This document shows, piece by piece, positions 12,186 to 23,855 of a stretch of DNA of 64,000 bases. The stretch lies in contig CM077599.1 of the NCBI GenBank assembly GCA_039654915.1, positions 12,340,501 through 12,404,500 of the forward strand, in the 5' to 3' direction. Under the pieces are notes generated by a model. The model was not told the origin of the DNA. It saw only the letters and a list, made by a program, of their open reading frames with translations, and searched no databases. The position numbers and the translations under genes were made by a program. Numbering within the stretch: position 1 is the first letter of the stretch; every line of letters starts with the position of its first letter. This stretch comes from Aquilaria yunnanensis (taxonomy: Eukaryota; Streptophyta; Magnoliopsida; Malvales; Thymelaeaceae).

Positions 12186-15100
12186 ATGGAGGAGCAGCAG
12201 AGCAGCGGCAGAGGTAGTAGAAAGGCGGTTTCCACCGAGTCCAAGCTATTCGGGACTATTGGCGAAAACGAGGCGTCCTTCTTAGTTGGCAGCATCGTCG
12301 AGAAGGGCGACTTTTCCTCGCCGAACAATGCCAGTCCCACTCCGCCTCCCAAGCCCACAGTCCTCCCTTTTCCCGTCCCTCGTCACCGCTCTCATGGACC
12401 CGTGAGCACCTCCCATCTTGATCTCTTGATCACCCTTCTTTGTCACTTTTTCTTTTTTGCTCTATGGTTACTGGACCAGGCATAGTTCTAGTTCAAAATA
12501 GAAAGCTTGTTTCTCTTGCTGCCAGCCTCTAATTGGTTTGGTTGCTTCACTTTCAGAGTGCGTAGCAAGAGATGAACTTAATGTCAGCTTGCATGGATAG
12601 CTTCCATAAATGTTTCTTCTTCTTCTTTTTTTCCCCCCGATTCCCTTTTAACTCAAATTTGTATTAGTTCCTCCCTCTCCATAAATTGCAGACTAAAACA
12701 ATGAAGACCAAGTTTCTGCTTTGATTGTACCTTCAGTTTATTGTAAAGCGGCCAAGTATTGTTGACTTATCGTTGATTTTGATCTCACAGCACTGGGATC
12801 CAATTGGCGCTAGAAAGGATTCTATGGAGGACAGGGAGGAGGGGGCACATGATGACAAAGACAATGCTGAATTCACTGAAATTAATTCTATAGCAGCTTT
12901 TGCTAAACCAATACACAGGAAGGAGAAGAAAGGCTTGGATCTTAGCATGTGGAAAGAGCTAACTCAGAGTCATGATTCTTCCATGACTAAGGAGAAGGGA
13001 GGAGTAAAGTTATGCTGGACTGAAAGAGCAGAGAAGAATGGAAGAGAAATTGGAATTGCAGGTAAGAAAAGCACATCGAGTGACCCCTCTGTAGGATCTG
13101 AGAATGTTCTAGCTACTATGGAGGTGGATGGGCGGTGGAATTTAGATTCTTCCGGACCTTTGCCAAGGACTGAGGAAGCTGTCACTAGTAGCTCAGGCAG
13201 TAGTTTCATCACTGGCAGGGGCTTAGACAAATCATATCCATTGAGTCTGCATCAAACTGCCAGAGATGACAGCCAAGGTGGCTTGAAGAATGAACCAATG
13301 GCAAATCTCATGTTCCATCGTGATATTGCTGAAAAACAGTTGATTTCTGAGGCACCTACAGTACCAACAAAGTTCAACGTCATGGATGAACCAGTACCCA
13401 CATCTCTTGAGGATGAAATTGATGCTGAAAATCGCGCGCGATTGCAGAGCATGTCAACTGAAGAAATAGTGCAAGCAAATGCTGAGATTATGGAGAGAAT
13501 GGATCCTGCATTGCTAGAATTGCTTAGAAAGAGGGGCCATGAGAAGTTGAAAAGGAAACGGCTTCCAAGCTATAATCAGGTTATGAATGGAGAGTTGAAT
13601 CTAACAGAAAACAAGAGTGTGACAAGCAGTGGAACGGGTTCTCTGAACATGGAAAGTAATAAGCCTCAGGTGGTGGCAACAAGTACCTCAAATGATGGGA
13701 AAAGTGACCTCAACAGTGGCGAGGGGAAGAATTTAGTCCCACAGAGTAACAGTTACTGGAATACTTGGACTGAAAGAGTTGAGGCAGTTAGGGGATTTAG
13801 GTTTTCCTTGGATGGGAATGTAGTTGAAAAGGATTATGCACAGATTCCTGAGATGAGTAAGGCAATTTTTATTATTTCAAGTTTTCTTGACTGTGAAACT
13901 CATTTATATGTACAAAAGAAACAAGAAATGCCACTTATATATCCATAGGTACCACATTTAGTTTTTCAACCATCTGATAAATTTGAAATTTTTACTGGTT
14001 ATATTGGTGGTCAGATGATATCTCTCATTTCCTGCCACTTATATTTATTTTGTTCTGATTGATGATTGCACACAAGGAACTATTTGATTAACCTGAGAAA
14101 ACTCTGATGTGTGAAATGACTTTCTTTACAAGGACTCCTGAATAGGATTCTATCCATTGCTTAATGGAAATTTGCAAATATCTATGATTCTGTATGCTAT
14201 TTGTCACTCTGAGGGCTGACTGTTTAAAGGCTTGGCATTTATAGGCTAGTTTAAAAAACAAACTTTGTCTGCAATGTAAAAAATTTATCCTTAAGGAATT
14301 ATACAATTGATAATTTGAGCAACCTTGATCACATTCTGCAACTGATATACAGTTTAAGTGCGTCGCAAAGCAGCTAATTACCCCCCCCCCCTCTTTACTA
14401 ACAAGAGTTTGTCATTATGTATTTGTGGTACAGCCAGCGAAGCTCCTGTATTGAAAATGGCTACAGTTGACGGTGTAGCTGAACGGGACATCTTGCGAAC
14501 TGAGGGGGATCCTGGTGCAGCAGGTTACACAATCAAAGAAGCAGTTGCTCTTACTCGAAGTGTGGTAAGATTGTCATATCATATTATGTCTCACAAATAG
14601 TGTGTTATTGGAGAAGTTAATACATGAATTGCACCAACCCAAGTGTTGTGTTGCCCTATCATCTGATTTATCAAGCTGAATATAGTTTAATACTTCTTCA
14701 GTCCATTAATGGGATAGTTTTGGTAGATTAGGCATTTTTTTTTCTTATTTTTGCTTTCTAGCGCATTTTGACTAGTGATGGTGTTCGTATGTATTATTGT
14801 TGTTTTAATTTTGCCCTGACCACCCCTCTCCCCCCCTCTTGTTTTTGTCCCTTTCTGAATTCAGGTTTCAGGACACCGAATTCTGGCATTGAATCTCCTA
14901 GCATCTATTCTCGATAAAGCAATACAGAATATTGGTAAAAACAAAATTGGATATACCCTAAACACATGTGATAGGGATGCTAAGGCTGTTGACTGGGAAG
15001 CAGTTTGGTCTTACACACTTGGCCCAGAACCTGAACTTGTTCTGTCATTAAGGTAATTGCTATGAATACTACTGTTTATTAATTTTGTATGGCAGATTTT

Positions 15101-18100
15101 GTGGTCTGAAAGAAGCTTGTTTAAAAGCTGAACAGAAGCAAGTTATGTTTTTCAATTTAAGGCAGCGACTCTGTTAATGAGTCCAGCGTGTAATTTGATT
15201 TTTTGTTATATTAGCTTTGGTTGGTGGAAGTTCATGATTTTGCACTAAGATTTTCAATTTTGAATGTCTTTGGCTCTGTTCTTTTTCAATTGTCCAGAAT
15301 CAATGTCATTTAAATGCTTACACTCTACCTAGACTTAAATGGCTAAAAAAAATATTTTAAGAATCCCTTTTGGGCTACTTAAATGGTAGAGTTTCAATTG
15401 ATAAACAAGTTGAGTGAGAAATCAACAAAGTTGAAATAATGCATTAAACGGAAGCAGTGGAATTGCCCTTCTACCAGTCTCAAGGTTCTGGTCCAGTTGA
15501 AGAAATTTGCGCTATGCCTTCCTAAGCCCATACTTTTTCTAGAGATTCTTACATGGTTACCTTTTATATTTTTAAATATTATCTCTATGGAAGTTCATTT
15601 CTTGCTGTTATTGTCTTGGAGCTTTGACTGGTTCTGTTTCTCTCTCTCATCTGTAGGCTGTCTCTTGATGACAACAATGATGCTGTTGTTCTAGCATGTG
15701 CCAGACTTATTCAACGAATACTGAACTATGATTTGAATGAGAGCTTCTTTGATATGTCAGAGGTAGAGTTCTGTTCATTTTAGTTTTCCGGGTGATCTAT
15801 GTGTGCTCATGTGGTCAAAGGTAGCATGTATTGAGGATATGTTAACTTCATTTCTTACAGAAAACGGGTATGTACAGAAAAGCCATGTATACTGCACCTG
15901 TATTCCGAAGTAAACCAGGAATTGATGTTGGCTTTCTTCGAGGTGGATTCTGGAAGTACAATGTCAAACCTTCAAATATCCTTCCTGTTGCCGATGCTGT
16001 TGACAATGATACAGAAGGGAAGCACACAATTCAGGATGATCTTTTTGTGGCTGAACAGGACTTTGTTGCAGGCTTGGTTAGGATGGGAATTCTTTTAAAT
16101 ATACGCTATCATTTGGAGGTGAGTGCAAAAACGTTGATAAATTCTGCTCAACAATCCCTTTAGTATCCAACCGAAAGCCATTGGCTATGGGTGGAGCTAC
16201 CTGACATAATATAAACCCTTCCTCTGACCTGCTGACTTAAACATGTGAACTTTTTACTACTTAAAAAGAAAAAGAAAGAAGTAAAAATGATCATCAGCAT
16301 ACATCAATGCTGCATGTCTATAGCTTTTTTTCAACTGTTATGGATGGCACCAATGATTTATGCCTTTTCTTCCCAAATCTTTTGATGCTATATTTTCCTG
16401 ATATGTGTGTTTTTTAATGGCGTCAGATGGAGCTAACTGTGTCGCTAGAAGAATGCTTGATTTCTATACTGGTTGCCATAGCAAGACATTCACCAACATG
16501 TGCCAATGCAATATTAAAGTGCCAAAGACTTGTTGAGCATGTTGTGCAGAGGTTTACCCAGAACAATGATATGGAATGTTATCCCTCAAAAATCAAAACT
16601 GTTCGCCTTCTAAGGGTACACCTGAATTTCTATATGTATCCACAAGAAATTTTTGCATCTGCTTGAATTGTTTGATACAGTCCTTGTCGCTTTTCTTAAT
16701 GTCAGGATGTACAACTTAATATTATGGTAAATCATATTAGTGTTTTGTGCTCTCTTTTCATGTTGAACAGGTCTTGGCACAATCTGAGAAGAGGAATTTT
16801 CTAAAGCTTATAGAGGATCGGAGTTTCCATGCTGTGACATGGAATTTGTACCAGAATCCCTCATTCCTGGACCAGTTGCTGAAGTTGGGAAGGGAAAAGT
16901 TTAAACTTCTATCATCACTAACAGTTGAACAACTAAGATTCTGGAAAGTCTGCATTCAGAATGGCTATTGTGTGTCCGACTTTTCCCACATTTTTCCAGC
17001 CTTGTGCTTCTGGCTGACTCCACCATCATTTGAAAAACTTTTAGATAGTGATCTTTTAACTGATTTTGCTTCTGTTTCTAGAGAGGCATACCTTGTTCTT
17101 GAGGAATTGGCTGGAAGACTCCCAAATTTCTGTTCTCAGAATTTTCCCAGTGATGAAACTCAAGAGTCTGCAAATGAGAGTGCAGAGAACTGGTCTTGGA
17201 GCCATGTTGGTCCTATGATTGATTTGGCCATGAAGTGGGTGTTATTGAAGACTACAATATTTAATTCAAAAAATCAAATCAGAGAGAATGTTCTGTTCCA
17301 TGATTCTTCCCTGGCATCATTGCTGTGGGTGTTTTCAGCTGTTTTGGGCATGCTTCATACAGTGCTTCAAAGAGTGACTCCAGAGGAAAAAAATGTTAAA
17401 TCTATACCATGGTTGCCAGAATTTGTGCCCAGAATGGGACTTGAAATCATTAGAAGTGGCTTTTTGAGCTCTGCAGGAGTGGACGGCCTAAGTTATGGAA
17501 AGAATCTTTCTGGTAGCACCTCTTTTATGGAGGAGCTATGCTGTCTAAGGCAGCAAAGAGAACTTGATGTGGCATTGGCATCGGCATGTTGTATCCATCA
17601 TTTATTAAAGGTTGTCATTTCCGTTAACAGCCTGATCCAATTAGCCAGAGCTGGAACCTCTCTTCCTTCCAGTGGAAGCAGTTTCCTGAGAGAAGACAAC
17701 ATACTTGCAGGAGGTATACTGGAAAATTCTCTGGCTGAATTTAGATGTTTGTTCGATGTTTTTGATAAATTGGTCACATCTGAGTGGGGTGGTCTGCAGT
17801 GTGTTGAAACATTTGGCAGAGGCGGCCCTGCTCCTGGGGTTGGAGTTGGATGGGGTGCCTCGGGAGGGGGATTTTGGTCAATAACTTCTGTATTGGCACA
17901 AACAGATTCTAGGTTGCTCATTCAGTTACTGGAAATCTTTCAAGTTGTTTCTGCGGATGCTTTATCTGGAGATGAGCAAAGGACCTTTAATGTTCGAAAG
18001 GTTAGTTCTGCTCTGAGGTTATGTTTAGTTGCGGGCCCAAGGGATAGGGAGATAGTTGAGAAAGCAGTGGATTTTATGCTTCAAGTGCCTTCTCTGAATG

Positions 18101-20173
18101 TCCTTGATCTCTGTATTTCCCATCTTCTTCAATCGAGCAAGAGGTTTACGTTATTCAGATGGAAATATGGAGAAGAGGAGTATGTGCTCATGAGTAACAC
18201 CTTAGCTTCTCATTTCAGAAACCGATGGTTGTCTAAGAAGAAATCAAGAGCCATCAGTGGCAACAGAACTTCAAATGGTAGTGTTTCTCTAGAAACCATA
18301 CCAGAGGACTTGGACACCACAAGTACAGCAAGTGAAAATCATTATTGCACTTACTTGACACTGGAGTGGGCTCATCAGAGATTGCCACTACCTAATCACT
18401 GGTTTTTGAGTCCAATCTCAACCTTGTGTGACAGCAAAAATACTGCTTTCGGAAGAGCCTCTGATTTGCAGAACCTTGTGCAAGATCCAAACTGTGCAAT
18501 TGAGGTTGCTAAAGCAGGACTGTTCTTTCTTCTAGGCATTGAAGCTGTTCCCTTTTTTTTGACAAGTGATATGGCCTCTCCTGTTCATAATGTTCCATTG
18601 GTTTGGAAAGTTCATTCTTTATCTGTTATATTGCTAGTTGGAATGGATGTGCTTGAAGAGGACAGGAGTAGGGATGTGTACGAGTCTTTACAAGAGTTTT
18701 ATGGACAGCGCCTGGATGAGGTGTGGTCTGAAAGAGTCCTCAAAATCACTTCAAAGAAATCCTTAGATTTACCTGCAGAAGGCGCAAAGGATCATGACCT
18801 GGAGTTTCTGGTGTTTCAGTCTGTGATCCATGAGAGCTACACTACCTTTATTGAGACTCTTGTGGAGCAGTATGCAGCTGTCTCATATGGTGATCTATTG
18901 TACGGTCGGCAAGTAGCATTATATTTGCATCGTTGTACTGAATCTCCTCTAAGACTTGCTGCCTGGAAGACCTTGTCGAACGCTCATGTTCTTGAGCTTC
19001 TTCCACCCATAGAAAAATGCTATGGAGAGGCAGAAGGCTACCTAGAACCTGTTGAGGTATTAATTTCTCTAAGCTAGTTATGTATAATTATATTGTGCAA
19101 GTAAAGCTTTTGTAGATCATATGCTTGAACTGGTTCACTTTTTCTTTTCAGTACATGAAGGCTCTTATTTTTGGGCGAAACATGTAAAATGTTTCTTTAC
19201 ATTATAATAGTCTGACATTTACCAGAGTCCAGCCTAAGTAAAATGCAGAAATGATGAATTAGTACAGGCCGTTTCCTTTTTCTTTTTTGTTCATCAATAA
19301 AAGAAGCTGGAAAGATTCTTCATGAATGGGTAGACTAACTGTACATACTTTCTTTAGTTCGAAGAGATGAGACATGATCCTTCACAGGAGTTGTAACTAA
19401 ATTGTGAGAAATCTAACATTTGTTCCTCCCGCAGGAAAATGAAAGCATCTTAGAGGCTTACATGAATTCTTGGGTTTCTGGGGCACTTGACAAAGCTGCA
19501 GCTCTAAGATCAATGGCCTTTGCGCTGGTTTTGCACCACCTTTCATCTTTCATTTTCTTCACTAGTTCAGAGGACAAGTTGACACTTCGGAATAAGCTTG
19601 CCAAGCATCTTTTGCGAGACTATTCCAGGAAAAGTCAGCATGAGGTATGCAATTATGTAGCTAACTGCATATAAAATCTCATGTTGTTCACGTCAAGTAG
19701 ATAGTTTCTTAGAATTTATGGCAGACACTTATACTTGTGACCATCACTCCATGTCGACAAAGGTTTGCTGGCAGTGCAGCCCTATTCGATATGTATTGTA
19801 AGACTAATAGCCCTTCTTCTCTGTGTTGACAATGCACACTCTTGCTTGTATTCTGTAATGGTGAAACACGCGATAACTGCTGCTCGACTTGTTCCACCTC
19901 ATTCAAAATCATAACACACCCAGCGCAGGCCAGCCTAACTGATTTCATGTGAATCTTCAGCTGTTGATTTTGTTTTTCTTTTGGATGATAATGCAGGGAA
20001 TGATGCTCAAGTTCATTCAATACGAAAAGGTTTGTCCAACAGAGCAGACCAGAGGCGTTCTGGTGCATAAGAGCAAAATGGATGAAAGGTTTGAAGTGCT
20101 GAAGGAAGCATGTGAAGGGAACTCCTCGCTTCTGTCAACAGTTGAGAACCTTCGCTCGTCCAGTTTGATATAA
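12186..20173 (+). CDS. IYO: MINIYO / RPAP1-like RNA polymerase II-associated protein
   Basis: Ten exons joined by GT-AG sites with matching phases: 12186-12401, 12791-13856, 14434-14564, 14865-15052, 15657-15762, 15861-16118, 16427-16615, 16771-19056, 19435-19644, 19997-20173, giving about 1608 residues. The RPAP1 N-terminal domain is at about residues 277-330 (DAENRARLQSMSTEEIVQAN, then DPALLELLRKRG). The RPAP1 C-type motif follows at about 395-427 (WTERVEAVRGFRFSLDG), then VAERDILRTEGDPGAAGYTI. The rest is a long helical region. Family knowledge: RPAP1 links Pol II to assembly and nuclear import factors; Arabidopsis MINIYO accumulates in nuclei to promote elongation and start cell differentiation, with the partner RIMA. 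The start is the ATG at 12186 of the MEEQQSSG opening. It is slightly longer than the Arabidopsis protein (about 1,460). No break is seen, so the gene looks functional. Confidence 0.93.
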
Positions 20174-20462
20174 TTTAACTGGAAAAATCATGTACAGATG
20201 CCAAATTAGGATTTTGCAATCGTGATGCTGGCTGAACAAACATGTGAAAGTAAAATACCCCCTTGATCATACAACCTCCTCAAACAGCCAAAACCTAGGT
20301 TAGCAGTAAATTTTGTTGTTGTAACTGAAGTAACTCGTGAAATTATGGGTCTTGTTCAAATGTACAAGAAGGAAACGAACAGCTGCGGGTTCATTGTGAC
20401 GTTGCAGGTTCCCATCAGATATAAATTAAGCTCTCTGCTGCAGGTTTTCCAAATGCACGAGT

Positions 20463-20585
20463 AAAACTGTAGGGTAGGGACCAATGTCTAAAAGTTTGTA
20501 TGTATTCTACAATTATGTAAGTCCAAAACTGTAGGGTAGGGACCAATGTCTAAAAGTTTGTATGTATTCTACAATTATTTAAGTC
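20463..20585. repeat. 62-bp tandem duplication in the 3' flank of the MINIYO-like gene
   Basis: A 62-base unit starting AAAACTGTAGGGTAGGGACC occurs at 20463-20524 and again, immediately adjacent, at 20525-20585. I see one substitution (ATTATGTAAG against ATTATTTAAG). Near identity implies a recent local duplication. It lies about 290 bp past the stop codon and could fall in the 3'UTR or just beyond it. Confidence 0.9.
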
Positions 20586-21037
20586 GCTCGATCTTCTTTG
20601 TTCTTTCGACAAAAGTGTACCCATCAGAATTATTATCGCTGCAAAATAAGAAACAGCTAGTGGGACTCTGGGAGGCGTCGTGCCACCCGGTACAGTATGG
20701 AACAACTAAATATTGTTTTGTCTGCAATTCGTGATTCATGTGATTTACAGACATTGATCACTTTCTACAACGACGCTATCAACCATTACTCTACATTTCT
20801 TTTTCTGGAAAATTTCACAATAGATTATTTAAATTATTTTCTTGTCCTAAATGAATTTTAAATATTCGGATTGTACTATTAAAATCCCTTTTTTTGGATG
20901 GCATGCCCTAATCGATTCATCTCCATCAATTTCAGCATTTACTCTAACCTAAAATGACAATGTGACACAAATTAACATTAAATTAAATCATAAAATAGTA
21001 GTTCTAGACCTTTAACTTTTCTAATCAACTGTTGTAA

Positions 21038-21191
21038 GGTCCTATTTGGAAAAAAAATTCTTATAATTAGCATTAAAGTTTTGACTAATTTCTTATAGTA
21101 GATATTAAACTATTAAAGCTAAAAATTAAAAGATATATTTGAATAGTTTTTTTTCTAAACTCTAAGCTAGTCATTAATACCAAACAAGACT
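21038..21191. mobile_element. Tourist-like MITE (PIF/Harbinger type)
   Basis: The left end GGTCCTATTTGG (21038) is the imperfect inverse of the right end CCAAACAAGACT (21191), and the element is flanked by TAA on both sides (21035-21037 and 21192-21194). This matches the 3-bp target preference of PIF/Harbinger-derived Tourist MITEs and their usual terminal motif. The 154-bp body is AT-rich and non-coding. Confidence 0.75.
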
Positions 21192-21223
21192 TAAATCTTA
21201 AATTTTTGATCTATTGTTTGAGA

Positions 21224-21239
21224 GGGGGGGGGGGGGGGG
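21224..21239. repeat. Homopolymer of 16 G
   Basis: An uninterrupted run of 16 G in AT-rich intergenic DNA. It could form a G-quadruplex, but such runs are also frequent sites of length polymorphism and sequencing or assembly error. Confidence 0.85.
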
Positions 21240-21379
21240 ATGCATCCATCCATCTCCTACTCGAGCCAGTCACAGTTGTGACTGGTGACTCTCGGTCTTA
21301 GATCTGACGACCCCAGCAATAGTTGAGCACTTCCACAATTGAGCTTGACCCAAAAAACAAATAAATGGGAAAAGTGCCA

Positions 21380-23175
21380 ATAAAAAGTCACTATAGTTAT
21401 GGACCGGGACTGATTTAGTCACTAGAGATTTAAGTGGTTTCAATTACTTCACTAAAACTATAATTTGGGTTCAAATTGGCTACTAATATCAAGGTGGTCA
21501 GGATTAGGATCCTACCCAAGATTGTTTTCATTGTGCAAGATCGAATTGTAGATCGTAAGATCCAACCAAAAATTTAAAATTTCTTATCTCAATAATATAA
21601 TTCATGTAAAAAACTAATTATATTAAAAAGTCAAGTAAATTTTAAATGTTATAGCAATGGTATAATACAACTATTGATACAATACAAGTAAAGTTTAAGC
21701 TTTAAATAAAGAGTATACATTAACATAACCAACACAATAGTCAACACAAGTTTGAACAAAATTCATAAACAAACATATCATTGACAAATAAAAGAGAGTA
21801 CAATGTCTATAATTTTTCCTTACCCTATTGAATGTTATATTTTGGCCATAAACCTATTAAAATTGTTTTACTTTGGTCCTTAAAAGATGAAATCAATTAT
21901 CTCAAAATAATTGTTTGACATAAGCTTTAAAAATTCTAATTTAAATATTTGGTAATTGATTTCTAGTAAATTTAAAATGTATAATAATTTTTTACAATTA
22001 ATAGATAATTTAAATTAGTAGTTTCTTCTTTCAGAATGAAATAAGTTCAATTTATAGAGAGAAAACAAACTTATAATTTGAATGTCCATTAAATGTAAAA
22101 ATTATTATTATACATATTAAATTCACTGTATGACAGTTATCAGATAATTTCAATTATACTTTAAAAAGTTGCTATCAGGCAGTTACATTGAGTTGACAAA
22201 TTTTGTTCAATTGGAGACTAAAATGAAATGTTTTTAATATGTTTAGAACCAAAATAGAACATTTTTAGTAGATTTAGGATTAAAACAGAATATTTAATAG
22301 ATAAGGGATGAAAACAGAATTATAATTAAATATTATAGATTATCCATAAAATTTACTCCTTAGAAATCAATACGCAAGTAGGATTGGTAGGATTTTTCGA
22401 TCCTACGATCCTAGTTACGATCTTACCACGATCATACCATGTCTTTAATCCTACAACATTTTGATAAGATTTCTTAAGTTAGGATCGTGCGATCCTATGA
22501 TCAGAATCACGATTTTAACAACATTGACTAATATTACAATTTGGTACCGAATATGGTACTAGCCATTAAAAATCTAATGGTAAATGCATGAAGTTGTTGA
22601 TTTTGAAATATTGAAGTACTAATGCAACTTTTAATAAACTTCAAGAACTTTGTGTAATTTGTTATTTTCATTTATTTTGTGTGTTAGTCATTGCATCAGT
22701 CATCATTAGATCTACCACTGGTGACGAAGGCGATGTTAGAGGCGATAGCGTTGGATATCATTATTTGTAAATAAAAAAATTGTAATATTAAAAAGCAAAT
22801 GATTAGCTAGAAATACATCGATATTGAATGAATGAATTTCATTTGATTGAAGTTCAAGTTATCTATAGTATTAGAATTCTATAACTAATTTGAATATCAT
22901 TTTTTAAGAGACCAGTGGTAGATCCAGTGAATGATAAAGGTGATTATCACACAAAAAAATGAAAATGGTAAATTATACACAGTTCCTAAAACTTATTAAA
23001 AATTACATGAGCATCCCAAAATTTCAAAACTAACATCTTTTCATATTTGTTGTTAGGTTTTTAATGGTCAGTGGTATATTCAATACTAAACTGTAACATT
23101 AATGGCTATTTTGGGCCTAGACCATAACTTTAATGATGCAATTGAAATCAATCATGACTATAATGACCCACTGCA
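21380..23175. mobile_element. Foldback or Mutator-like element, split by a hAT insertion
   Basis: The right arm (about 22905-23175), reverse-complemented, reads through ATTTCAATTGCATCATTAAA, GCCATTAATGTTACAG, GACCATTAAAAACC and GATCTACCACTGG. The matching left arm is in two pieces: 21380-21489 (TTTCAATTACTTCACTAAAA to GGCTACTAATAT) and 22535-22720 (ACAATTTGG, AGCCATTAAAAATC, GATCTACCACTGG). The pieces are separated by the 1,037-bp hAT-like insertion. Without it the arms are about 250 bp around a short loop. Outer ends and the outer target duplication are not resolved. No coding capacity is seen. Confidence 0.7.
21490..22526. mobile_element. hAT-like non-autonomous element with perfect 8-bp target duplication
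   Basis: The 1,037-bp element is flanked by ACTAATAT on both sides (21482-21489 and 22527-22534). The 5' end CAAGGTGGTCAGGATT and the inverted 3' end CAATGTTGTTAAAATC share the pattern CAAnGTnGTnA. Subterminal sequence is rich in GATC-containing short palindromes (AGGATCGTGCGATCCT region at 22482-22500). There is no transposase ORF. The 8-bp duplication and short imperfect TIRs fit the hAT superfamily. It sits inside the arm of an older foldback element. Confidence 0.8.
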
Positions 23176-23780
23176 AACGACGATAAGCCGGAGAAGTAGA
23201 AAATAACCGGATTCAATAAAAACGGGAGTGAAAGAATAAATGGTGATGAAGCTGGTAAAGACAGTGATGAAGCTAGAAAAACAGAACAGAATCAGATTCG
23301 ATAACAGCAGTGATGAAGAGAATGAGACGGTGATGGAACCGGTGAAGGCGCTGACGAAGCGGTTGACGGCCGACAAAAACGACGAGGAGGAGGAGGGAAA
23401 GGTTCTTATTAAACCGTACGTAAATACAAGAATTAAAGAAAGGAAGTAGAAAACCAATGAGAACAAGATAAAATATACTATCTGTTTATAAAAATGTCAA
23501 TGTCATAAATATATGGAAATTATAGGAGTGTACGCAGTGCTTGTCTCAACTTAAGTGCAGCTATACTTGAACAGCTTTTTTCAAAGAAAGGAAAATGATC
23601 ACCGACATATATATCCAGATACTTGTTTGCGAGCCACTAAACAAGCCTGCTTCAAGGATTCTCCTTATCATCAGCTTCATTTCCGGGCCCCCTGCAAATT
23701 GCCAAATATCTACTTGCCGATTTTAGAATTGGTGTTGTGCTTTGAAGTTAAAGTGGACACTTTAATATTAAGCCGAACAG

Positions 23781-23790
23781 CTATATATAG
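23781..23790 (+). promoter_or_regulatory. Probable TATA box of the O-methyltransferase gene
   Basis: The sequence CTATATATAG lies about 70 bp before the ATG at 23856, which would put transcription start near 23812 and give a leader of about 45 bases. The match to the plant TATA consensus and the spacing are good. This is inference only. Confidence 0.6.
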
Positions 23791-23855
23791 CCTCATCAAC
23801 CATTTTAACCTGCAAGAGAAAATCAAAAGAGACTTAGCTAAGCTAGAGAATAGAG

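Larger units (their letters stand above)
20174..23855. other. Intergenic region with nested transposons
   Basis: This contains the 3' flank of the MINIYO-like gene with a 62-bp tandem duplication, a Tourist-like MITE (21038-21191), a 16-base G run (21224-21239), a foldback element (about 21380-23175) interrupted by a hAT element (21490-22526), and the promoter of the O-methyltransferase gene. An open frame near 23158-23466 on the minus strand, and its plus-strand counterpart, are low-complexity and unsupported. Confidence 0.6.

Noticed and set aside
23158..23466. Minus-strand frame of 102 codons with Ser/Phe-rich sequence and its plus-strand counterpart
   Set aside because: Both strands are open because of simple composition. 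There is no homologous motif, and the frame overlaps the edge of a foldback element.
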